Below are positions 1-6,243 of a DNA stretch of 64,000 nt, one piece after another. Within the stretch, counting starts at the first letter, position 1; every line of letters begins with the position of its first letter. Under the pieces are notes generated by a model that was not told the origin of the DNA, ran no database searches, and worked only from the letters and a program-made list of their open reading frames with translations. Source of the DNA: Akkermansiaceae bacterium. Its GTDB lineage: Bacteria > Verrucomicrobiota > Verrucomicrobiia > Verrucomicrobiales > Akkermansiaceae. Made by a program: the position numbers and the translations under genes. The stretch is taken from NCBI GenBank assembly GCA_025354565.1, contig JANXMQ010000022.1, positions 1-64,000 of the forward strand. The letters are read 5' to 3'.

Positions 1-140
1 ATTGCCATGGATTTTAAATGGAAAGTTACGGGCGTATAGATGCGCCTGTAATTGATAATTGAAAAGCAAATAATGTAAGGAAATTCAAAAAATCGTTGAT
101 TGAGTGGGAAAGAATCTGCCGAAATCAGCTAAACTGTTAC

Positions 141-168
141 ATCTCTGGGGTCGAATCTCTGGGGTCGG
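141..168. repeat. tandem 14-bp direct repeat
   Basis: Two adjacent copies of ATCTCTGGGGTCGA/G lie at 141-154 and 155-168 and differ only in the last base. No gene can be called in 1-229. The CTGGGGTC core recalls sequence found beside REP-associated transposase genes, but no transposase is visible here, so this is only a resemblance. Confidence 0.5.
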
Positions 169-229
169 GCCTAGATTTTTCAAATTCAAAGATGAAACAA
201 GGTAAGGATGACATACTACATTTTGGCTG

Positions 230-697
230 TCACTTTGAATTCGTTGAATTCGTGGGTGGAAAGGCGGCGGGGGAAGCAGGTGCCGTGACGCACGGAGCAG
301 TTCGCTGCAGCACATGGTTAGCCGTTGGTTGCTTTGGGAAATAACGCACATTGGGAAAGTCTTTGAAGTGCTCGTCCTGTGTCCAGAGAGTCGCTTCGTG
401 GCGCATCGCCGTCGCGTAAATGATGCTGTCTGCGAGTGGCAGCGGCTGGCGCGCAGCCTCCAATGCCAGCGCGCAGTCGAGATCGATAAGCTGGCCACCT
501 TGCGTCATACTGGCGACTTGGAGCGCGTCTTCCTCACCGCGCTCCCGCAGAACCTTCTTGAAGACCTCGTAAATGGAAATGACCGGCACGAAAAGATTCT
601 CGGCGTCCTCAATGGCGGCTGCGAACAACGGCGCACGGTCACTGTCCGTGAAGTATTCGAGCCAGCCGGACGAATCGACGACGTTGGCGGTGCTCAC
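230..697 (-). CDS. vapC: PIN-domain toxin, VapC-like
   Basis: PIN-domain ribonuclease, predicted toxin of a type II toxin-antitoxin pair that would cleave RNA when not bound by its antitoxin. Acidic residues expected of the PIN active site are visible: D8 (VVDSSGW), E44 (SIYEVFKK), D90 (PLADSIIYA) and D108 (WTQDEHF). The start is GTG at 697, overlapping the antitoxin stop as GTGA, which indicates translational coupling. The recognisable domain ends near residue 122 (RYFPK); the remaining 33 residues are encoded by the half-repeat at 257-322 and flanking DNA, so the natural C terminus has probably been replaced by read-through into the repeat. The substrate RNA cannot be inferred. Confidence 0.85.
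   Translation of the reverse strand: MSTANVVDSSGWLEYFTDSDRAPLFAAAIEDAENLFVPVISIYEVFKKVLRERGEEDALQVASMTQGGQLIDLDCALALEAARQPLPLADSIIYATAMRHEATLWTQDEHFKDFPNVRYFPKQPTANHVLQRTAPCVTAPASPAAFPPTNSTNSK
257..322 (-). repeat. half copy of the attC-like inverted-repeat element
   Basis: The sequence from GGAAAGGCGGCGG through GCAGGTGCCGTGAC to CATGGTTAGCC matches the right half of the complete element at 953-1080 with a few substitutions. The other arm, which should contain CTAAC and GGCACCTGC, is absent, so this is a truncated copy. It begins directly at the end of the PIN domain and supplies the last codons of the toxin reading frame. Confidence 0.75.
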
Positions 698-900
698 AGC
701 CGGTCATCCTCCCGTTCGATGGTCGTGTCCATGCCGCGGAGGAAGCCGCGCATCTGCTGAATCGGGCGAACGGGAATGAATTCTACTCTGTCGCCGTAGC
801 GCAAAACCCGGAGCTTCTCGCCCGCCGTGAGATGCAGAGCCTCCCGAATAGCCTGAGGAATGACGACCTGAAATTCGGGTGAAAGAGTGACGGTATCCAT
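694..900 (-). CDS. vapB: AbrB/SpoVT-type antitoxin, VapB-like
   Basis: A 68-residue swapped-hairpin AbrB-type DNA-binding protein (TLSPEFQVVIPQAIRE at residues 5-20), predicted antitoxin and autorepressor of the downstream PIN toxin. The N-terminal half forms the DNA-binding domain, and the C-terminal tail (FLRGMDTTIEREDDRL) is the expected toxin-binding segment. The ATG at 900 is well placed. The imperfect palindrome ATCGATATGGGTATCGTAGGATGA starts right at the gene (around 899-924) and could serve as operator, which is inference. The upstream attC-like element begins about 53 bases before the start codon. Confidence 0.88.
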   Translation of the reverse strand: MDTVTLSPEFQVVIPQAIREALHLTAGEKLRVLRYGDRVEFIPVRPIQQMRGFLRGMDTTIEREDDRL

Positions 901-952
901 ATCGATATGGGTATCGTAGGATGATTCTCTTATCGATGCAGGCGTGCGAATC

Positions 953-1080
953 GCCCTAACGACCCCAAGCTCAGCGACAGGCGGAGCGGGCGCGGCACCT
1001 GCCGGAGGGCGGAAAGGTGGCGGTGTTCTGCCGCAGGTGCCGTGACTGCGGAGCCTGTTCGCTGCAGCGCATGGTTAGCG
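953..1080 (-). repeat. attC-like imperfect inverted repeat
   Basis: A 128-bp element with two complementary arms. The left arm runs from GCCCTAAC (953-960) through CAGCGACAGGCGGAG and GCGGCACCTGC; the right arm runs from GCAGGTGCCGTGACTGCG through GAGCCTGTTCGCTGCAG to GGTTAGCG (1073-1080). The arms end in CTAAC and GTTAG, the core of integron recombination half-sites (consensus RYYYAAC and GTTRRRY), although the outermost bases deviate from consensus. Length fits the known attC range. A related half copy lies at 257-322, so the toxin-antitoxin pair sits between two copies. A non-integron palindromic repeat family is the main alternative. Confidence 0.6.
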
Positions 1081-1443
1081 AAGGAAATATTACTTCAGCA
1101 ACTCGACTATCGTGAACGTGATCCAGAACCGGGAGCGGTAAAGTCAGATTTTCAAGGTCAAAAAAATCCCATAACCCGGACTGGCGGCAGGTCATCACAT
1201 TTTTTCACTACTCCCAAGGCGCAATGGTTATATTGGATCGTCCCTTCTGTGATTCTATTTTGCTTGATCGGGTGGTGGAAGAAATTCCGAGCTACATGAT
1301 ACCAATCGCTGGGGGTAATTTTCGGCGGCAACATTACCCTCAGTTTTTAGAATTGTAGTGAACGTTTTTAATGCAGGTGATTCGAGAATAAGAGCCGTTG
1401 TAAGTAGCGAAAACTAAGGTTTGAATCGCCGCAAGGGTTCCCG
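1081..1443. other. non-coding stretch between repeat element and kbl
   Basis: Together with 901-952 this is the gene-poor part of the first 1.4 kb. A plus-strand frame at 1042-1299 overlaps the repeat and ends with a hydrophobic segment (WLYWIVPSVILFCLIGWW). On the minus strand, a short frame ending ...TIVELLK-stop finishes a few bases before the repeat and could be the degraded tail of another cassette gene. Neither has enough support to be called a gene. The only other structure seen is the hairpin at 1312-1348. Confidence 0.5.
1312..1348 (+). terminator. possible Rho-independent terminator
   Basis: GGGTAAT (1313-1319) pairs with ATTACCC (1333-1339) and is followed by TCAGTTTTT on the plus strand. 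The stem is only seven base pairs and the T run is short. It would end any plus-strand transcript from the 1042-1299 region; no confident gene lies there. Confidence 0.4.
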
Positions 1444-2646
1444 TCAGTCCGCAGCCAGCTCGTCGCGGGCTGTGGTGAAGGCGGCAACGGCGCGTTCAAG
1501 TTCGTCGCGGGTGTGGGCGGCGCTGATTTGGGTGCGGATGCGGGCTTTCCCTTGTGGTACCACCGGATAGCTGAAGGCGACGACATAGACGCCGTGTTTG
1601 AGCATCGCCTCGGCAAACCGGGCCGCCTGGATCGCGTCGCCGATCATGATTGGCACGATCGGGTGTTCGCCAGCTAACAGGTCGAAGCCCTCGCGGGTCA
1701 TGGCCTCGCGGAAAAAGCGGGCATTTTCCATCAGTCGGTCGCGGCGGTCGCTGGATGAGGAAAGCAGCTCGAGCACCCGGAGCGAGGCACCGGTGATCAC
1801 GGGCGCAAGGGTGTTGGAAAATAGATAGGGCCGTGAACGCTGGCGCAGCAGCTCGATGATCTCCTTGCGACCGCTGGTGTAGCCGCCGCTGGCACCGCCA
1901 AGGGCCTTGCCCAGTGTGCCGGTGATCACGTCCACCCGCTCCATCACGCCGCAGTGCTCGTGCGTCCCACGGCCACTTGCGCCCATGAAGCCGACCGCGT
2001 GTGAGTCGTCCACCATCACCATGGCGTTGTATCGGTCCGCCAACGCGCAGATTTCGGCCAGTGGCGCGATGGTTCCATCCATGGAGAAAACGCCGTCGGT
2101 GGCGATGAGCTTGAAGCGTGCACCGGCGGCGTCCGCCTCACGCAGTTTGGTCTCGAGATCGGCCATGTCGCGATTTTCATAGCGGAAACGCATGGCCTTG
2201 CAGAGGCGGATGCCGTCGATGATCGAGGCATGGTTGAGCGCATCGCTGATCACTGCGTCTTCGGGACCGAGGATGGTTTCAAACAATCCGCCGTTTGCAT
2301 CGAAACAGGACGAGTAGAGGATGGTGTCTTCCGTTCCAAGAAATTGGCTCAAGGCAGATTCCAAATCCTGGTGGATGGTCTGGGTGCCGCAGATGAAACG
2401 GACGCTGGCGAGGCCGAAGCCCCACTCATCGAGCGCCTGGTGCGCGGCCTCCCGCACGCTCGTGTCCTGGGCAAGTCCGAGATAATTGTTCGCACAGAGA
2501 TTGATCACAGGGCCACCGCCATTCGCGGCGACCATCGTGCCCTGGGGCGTGGTGATGCGGCGCTCGTGCTTGTAGGTGCCAGCCGTGCGAATGGCTTCTA
2601 ACTGCTGCTGAAGATGGTTCTTAAAATCGGCGTTCATAGGATTCAT
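1444..2646 (-). CDS. kbl: glycine C-acetyltransferase (2-amino-3-ketobutyrate CoA ligase)
   Basis: A PLP-dependent enzyme that converts 2-amino-3-oxobutanoate and CoA to glycine and acetyl-CoA, the second step of threonine degradation. It aligns along its whole length with the E. coli enzyme: [58 protein letters not shown] and the PLP-lysine segment [15 protein letters not shown]. The ATG at 2646 overlaps the tdh stop as ATGA and has GGA a few bases upstream; an internal ATG at 2637 is the alternative. At about 400 residues it matches the family. It is translationally coupled to tdh, so both steps are made together. Confidence 0.96.
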   Translation of the reverse strand: MNPMNADFKNHLQQQLEAIRTAGTYKHERRITTPQGTMVAANGGGPVINLCANNYLGLAQDTSVREAAHQALDEWGFGLASVRFICGTQTIHQDLESALSQFLGTEDTILYSSCFDANGGLFETILGPEDAVISDALNHASIIDGIRLCKAMRFRYENRDMADLETKLREADAAGARFKLIATDGVFSMDGTIAPLAEICALADRYNAMVMVDDSHAVGFMGASGRGTHEHCGVMERVDVITGTLGKALGGASGGYTSGRKEIIELLRQRSRPYLFSNTLAPVITGASLRVLELLSSSSDRRDRLMENARFFREAMTREGFDLLAGEHPIVPIMIGDAIQAARFAEAMLKHGVYVVAFSYPVVPQGKARIRTQISAAHTRDELERAVAAFTTARDELAAD

Positions 2647-3671
2647 GTGGTCCAGTCTAACACGACTTTGCCGCAATTTCCTGACTCCATGGCGGCGAAA
2701 CCTTGTTCGAATTCGGTGTAGTGAAAGCGGTGGGTGATGACAGGCCGGATGTCGAGTCCGCTGTCCAGCATCACGCTCATTTGATACCAGGTTTCATACA
2801 TTTCCCGGCCATAAATTCCCTTGATCGTGAGCATGTTGAAAATGACCGTGTTCCAGTCGATAGAAATTGGTTCGCTGGGGATTCCGAGCATGGCGATTTT
2901 TCCGCCGTGGCACATGCTTGAGATCATCCCCGCGAAGGCCTGCGGGTTGCCGCTCATTTCCAGCCCGACGTCGAAGCCTTCCTTCATGCCGAGTTGTTGT
3001 TGCACGTCGGCGATGCTGCCCGTGCGCACGTCAAGTGCCACAGTGGCACCCATCTTGCGGGCGAGATCCAGACGGTATTCGTTGACGTCAGTGATCACCA
3101 CATGGCGGGCACCAGCATGTTTCACCACCGGGATGGCCATAATGCCGATCGGCCCTGCGCCAGTGATCAAGACGTCCTCGCCAAGGCATTCAAACGCCAA
3201 GGCGGTGTGCACGGCATTGCCGAAGGGGTCAAAAATTGACGCCACCTCCTCATCAATTCCCTCGCGATGATGCCAGACATTGGTCATCGGCACACTGATG
3301 TATTCGGCGAATGCGCCGGGCCGGTTGACGCCGATGCCGACCGTGTCTTTGCACAGGTGGCGGCGGCCGGCGAGACAGTTGCGGCAGCGGCCGCAGACGA
3401 CGTGGCCTTCCGCGCTTACGATTTCGCCGGGGTGGAAGTCCGTTACGTTCGATCCGACGCGCACGACCTCGCCCACGAATTCATGCCCCACCACCATCGG
3501 CACCGGGATGGTTTTGCGGGCCCATGCGTCCCATTTGTAAATGTGCAGGTCCGTGCCGCAAATGCCCGTTTTGTGGACCTTGATGAGGACGTCGTTGATG
3601 CCGACCTCGGGTTCGGAGACGTCCCGGAGCCAGAGTCCGCGTTCCGGATTGGCTTTGACGAGTGCTTTCAT
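2643..3671 (-). CDS. tdh: L-threonine 3-dehydrogenase
   Basis: A zinc-dependent medium-chain dehydrogenase that oxidises L-threonine to 2-amino-3-oxobutanoate with NAD+. At 342 residues it is the normal size. The catalytic zinc region ([15 protein letters not shown], then GHEFVGEVV) and the four structural-zinc cysteines in [15 protein letters not shown] are present, as is the Rossmann segment [13 protein letters not shown]. It is the first gene of a two-gene operon with kbl and is divergent from maf, with about 110 bases between them that must hold both promoters. Confidence 0.96.
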   Translation of the reverse strand: MKALVKANPERGLWLRDVSEPEVGINDVLIKVHKTGICGTDLHIYKWDAWARKTIPVPMVVGHEFVGEVVRVGSNVTDFHPGEIVSAEGHVVCGRCRNCLAGRRHLCKDTVGIGVNRPGAFAEYISVPMTNVWHHREGIDEEVASIFDPFGNAVHTALAFECLGEDVLITGAGPIGIMAIPVVKHAGARHVVITDVNEYRLDLARKMGATVALDVRTGSIADVQQQLGMKEGFDVGLEMSGNPQAFAGMISSMCHGGKIAMLGIPSEPISIDWNTVIFNMLTIKGIYGREMYETWYQMSVMLDSGLDIRPVITHRFHYTEFEQGFAAMESGNCGKVVLDWTT

Positions 3672-3782
3672 GGGTGTGTGATGAATCGGATGCTATTCTG
3701 GTGACCCGGCAAGGAAAGCCAATATCAGTTCCTAACAAAATCAAGGACTTGATCGCCGTTCGGATTTCCGTCATTGCAGGCC

Positions 3783-4331
3783 ATGACCATCGTGCTTGCT
3801 TCATCCTCGCCGCGCCGTCGTGAGTTGCTGGAGCGGGCGGGAATTATGTTCGAGGTGGTAATTTCCCCGGCGGAGGAAATCCATGACGCGGCGCTGGGGC
3901 CGGATGTTTTGTGCGAGCTGAATGCCGGGTTGAAGGCGGAGGCCGTGGCGGCGCTGCGCCCGGAGGCGGTGGTCATCGGCGCGGATACTTTGGTTTTCAT
4001 TGACGGGCAGCCGTTGGGGAAACCGACGAATCTAGCAGAAGCTCGGGACATGTTGCGGCGCTTGGCCGGGCGAGTCCATCAGGTATGCACCGGGGTTTGT
4101 GTGATCTATCCGGGTGGCGAGCGGAATTCATTTCATGATCTAACCGAGGTGGTTTTCCACGAACTGGATGAGGAGGCGATCACGGCCTATTTCTCCCTCG
4201 TGAATCCCTTGGACAAGGCGGGTGCGTATGGTATCCAGGAGCACGGCGAGCGGATTGTCAGTGAGATTCGCGGCGATTTCGACACCGTGATGGGCCTGCC
4301 GGTGGCCAAGGTGATTGCGGCATTGGGATGA
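3783..4331 (+). CDS. maf: Maf-family nucleoside triphosphate pyrophosphatase
   Basis: A house-cleaning nucleotide pyrophosphatase of the Maf/YhdE/YceF family, thought to hydrolyse dTTP/UTP or modified nucleotides. The N-terminal LASSSPRRRELL signature, GADTLV around residue 65, and the KAGAYGIQ segment near the C terminus are all present. The ATG at 3783 gives MTIVLASSS as in the family; a TTG nine bases upstream is less likely. At 182 residues it is slightly short but complete. It is followed by the lipid kinase after about 42 bases on the same strand, so the three genes to 6007 probably form one operon. Confidence 0.93.
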   Translation: MTIVLASSSPRRRELLERAGIMFEVVISPAEEIHDAALGPDVLCELNAGLKAEAVAALRPEAVVIGADTLVFIDGQPLGKPTNLAEARDMLRRLAGRVHQVCTGVCVIYPGGERNSFHDLTEVVFHELDEEAITAYFSLVNPLDKAGAYGIQEHGERIVSEIRGDFDTVMGLPVAKVIAALG

Positions 4332-4373
4332 AAACGGGTTGCGGAGACGGTGGGCAGAGTCAAGTATCCGCGC

Positions 4374-5339
4374 ATGGAGAGGCCGCACCGGTATCCGGTA
4401 ATTTTCAATCCCAAGGCCCGCAGCCAGAAGGGCGCGCGGGTGTTGCGATTTTTGATGAGTCATGCGAACCGCTTCGCGTTGTTTGCGACGAATCACGCGG
4501 GCGAGGCGCGGGATCTGGCGCTCCGTTTCGCTTCAGAGGGCGAGCCGGTGGTGATCGCGGCGGGCGGGGATGGCACCTTGAACGAGGTGGTCAGCGGCTT
4601 GGCGGGATCGGCGACGTTGTTAGGCGTGCTGCCGGTCGGGACGATGAATGTTTTCGCCCGTGAAATGGGGATTCCCTTCGACACACTGGAGCGGGCGTTC
4701 CAGGTGATCGAGAGCGGCTTCGTGCGTGAGGTGGATTTATTTGAAGCGAATGGCTGCCCCTTTGTCCAGATGGCGGGCGTGGGCTTCGATGCGATGGTGA
4801 TCGAGGAGACGACGTGGGAGGCAAAAAAAATGTTAGGTCCGCTGGCCTATCTGGTCGCGGCGGTGAAGGTGTTGGGCGAGAAGCCGCCAAAAATCGAGGT
4901 TATCTGCGCGGACGGGCGACGCGAGGAGGGGGTGGCGGTGCTTGCGGGGAATGGCTCGCTGTATGGCGGACAGTTCAAAGTTTTCCGCAATGCGAGCAAC
5001 AATGACTCGAAGCTGGATGTGATTGTTTACAAGGAGGCGGGTTATCGCTTGGTGCTGGATTCGTTGCGTGGCTTGGCATTTGGCGGCATCGATCTAGTGG
5101 CCTCGACGAGTTATTTCCAGACCGAGGAATTCATCGTCCGGGCGGATCGTGAGGTGCCGGTGGAGGTGGACGGCGAGTTGATCGGGCGCTTTTCCGAGGT
5201 GCGATTCATGGAAACCGCCAACCGCCTACGGGTGATCGCGCCGGAAGAACCCGTTGCTGGCGGTTTTGCGGATGCGGTGAAATCCCTGCTTCAATGGCCA
5301 CGGCGGTCGATGGAGCTGCAAGGCACACGGAGCTTATGA
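4374..5339 (+). CDS. diacylglycerol kinase-family lipid kinase (YegS/DagK-like)
   Basis: An ATP-dependent lipid or sphingoid kinase with the DAGK catalytic fold. Visible motifs are FNPKARSQKG near the N terminus, the nucleotide-binding AAGGDGTLNEVVSGL, PVGTMNVFAREM, and the C-terminal beta-sandwich with PVEVDGELIG. At about 320 residues it is the usual length. I chose the ATG at 4374 (MERPHRYPVIFNP); an upstream GTG at 4350 in the same frame is possible. Its last codons overlap the start of the SanA-like gene as ATGA, so membrane-lipid phosphorylation and the envelope protein may be co-expressed. The exact lipid substrate is unknown. Confidence 0.9.
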   Translation: MERPHRYPVIFNPKARSQKGARVLRFLMSHANRFALFATNHAGEARDLALRFASEGEPVVIAAGGDGTLNEVVSGLAGSATLLGVLPVGTMNVFAREMGIPFDTLERAFQVIESGFVREVDLFEANGCPFVQMAGVGFDAMVIEETTWEAKKMLGPLAYLVAAVKVLGEKPPKIEVICADGRREEGVAVLAGNGSLYGGQFKVFRNASNNDSKLDVIVYKEAGYRLVLDSLRGLAFGGIDLVASTSYFQTEEFIVRADREVPVEVDGELIGRFSEVRFMETANRLRVIAPEEPVAGGFADAVKSLLQWPRRSMELQGTRSL

Positions 5340-6007
5340 AGCGGGCGGCGAAGACTGGGCCACGGCGCTGGTTTCGGCGCCTGTTAGGCGTGTTGCTGGT
5401 GCTGGGCGTGGTGGCGGCAGCGGTGGTGATTTACGCGAATGCCACCGCCATGTGGGCGGCGCATGGCCGCTTGTTTGATGACGTAACCGCAGTACCCAAG
5501 ATGAAAGTGGGCTTGGTGTTTGGCACGACCGACCGGGTGAACGGCAACGACAATCCCTATTTCACCTATCGGATCGATGCGGCGGTTAGAGTTTGGCAGG
5601 CGGGCAAGCTCGAAACCCTGATCGTCTCCGGGGATAATCGCAGCCGCTACTACAATGAACCGAAGAAGATGAAACAGGATTTGGTGGCACGGGGGATTCC
5701 GGAAAACCGCATCGTGTGCGATTATGCAGGGCTGCGGACTTTCGATTCTGTGGTGCGGGCGAAGGAGATCTTCGGGGCGGACTCCATTCTGCTCATCAGT
5801 CAGCGTTTTCAGAACGAGCGGGCCATTTACATTGCCGAGGCGAATGGGATGGAGGCCTACGGGTTTAATGCCCGCGATGTCGAAGCTCAGGCCGGGCTGA
5901 AAACCCGCATCCGCGAGGTGGCGGCGAGGGTGCAAATGTGGTTGGACGTGAATTTCCTCAACACCCGACCGGTCCACCTCGGGGAAAAAATCGCGCTGCC
6001 GAAGTAG
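5336..6007 (+). CDS. SanA/YdcF-like DUF218 membrane protein
   Basis: Membrane-anchored DUF218 protein resembling SanA, an inner-membrane protein linked to envelope barrier function and vancomycin resistance in enterobacteria. One N-terminal transmembrane helix (LLGVLLVLGVVAAAVVIYA) precedes a periplasmic domain with VGLVFGTTDRVNG, YRIDAAVRVWQAG, LIVSGDN and the TFDSVVRAKEIF segment typical of the family. The ATG at 5336 overlaps the upstream stop as ATGA and has GGAG just before it; an in-frame ATG at 5294 lies deep inside the kinase gene and is less likely. It ends with TAG, which shows that TAG acts as a stop codon in this genome. Confidence 0.85.
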   Translation: MKRAAKTGPRRWFRRLLGVLLVLGVVAAAVVIYANATAMWAAHGRLFDDVTAVPKMKVGLVFGTTDRVNGNDNPYFTYRIDAAVRVWQAGKLETLIVSGDNRSRYYNEPKKMKQDLVARGIPENRIVCDYAGLRTFDSVVRAKEIFGADSILLISQRFQNERAIYIAEANGMEAYGFNARDVEAQAGLKTRIREVAARVQMWLDVNFLNTRPVHLGEKIALPK

Positions 6008-6039
6008 GAGAAAGCGTAGCTGGTACCCTGGAAATGGGC

Positions 6040-6072
6040 AAAAAAAAGGCCGCCGGGGCACCCACCCCGACG
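6040..6072 (-). terminator. Rho-independent terminator of the gsp operon
   Basis: On the minus strand CGTCGGGG pairs with CCCCGGCG (eight pairs including one G-U) around a six-base loop, followed after three bases by eight T residues (A run at 6040-6047 on the plus strand). It lies about 170 bases beyond the gspD stop. A second, purely A/T palindrome at about 6216-6236 lies between it and gspD. Confidence 0.65.
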
Positions 6073-6243
6073 ACCAAGCTGAACAACTTCAACACACCCG
6101 CGATTTGACTCGCGACCGCTAATGAGGCTGACAACTGCTGTTCACCCTTACATGAAAACGCGAACTTGCGTACGGTCTTCGATTGTGTTTGACCCTCCGG
6201 GAATCGCAGTGTTCAAAAAAATCAGATTTTTTTTCGACCCCGG

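Noticed and set aside
1042..1299. 85-residue plus-strand frame with a hydrophobic C terminus
   Set aside because: Its first third is the repeat element, no ribosome binding site is seen and no homology is recognised, so coding is not supported.
6073..6135. Possible tRNA or small RNA after the SanA-like gene
   Set aside because: A small GCG hairpin is present, but there is no cloverleaf, T-loop sequence or CCA context.
6214..6238. A/T palindrome just after gspD as the operon terminator
   Set aside because: The stem has almost no GC pairs; the GC-rich hairpin with eight T residues at 6040-6072 is the better terminator.
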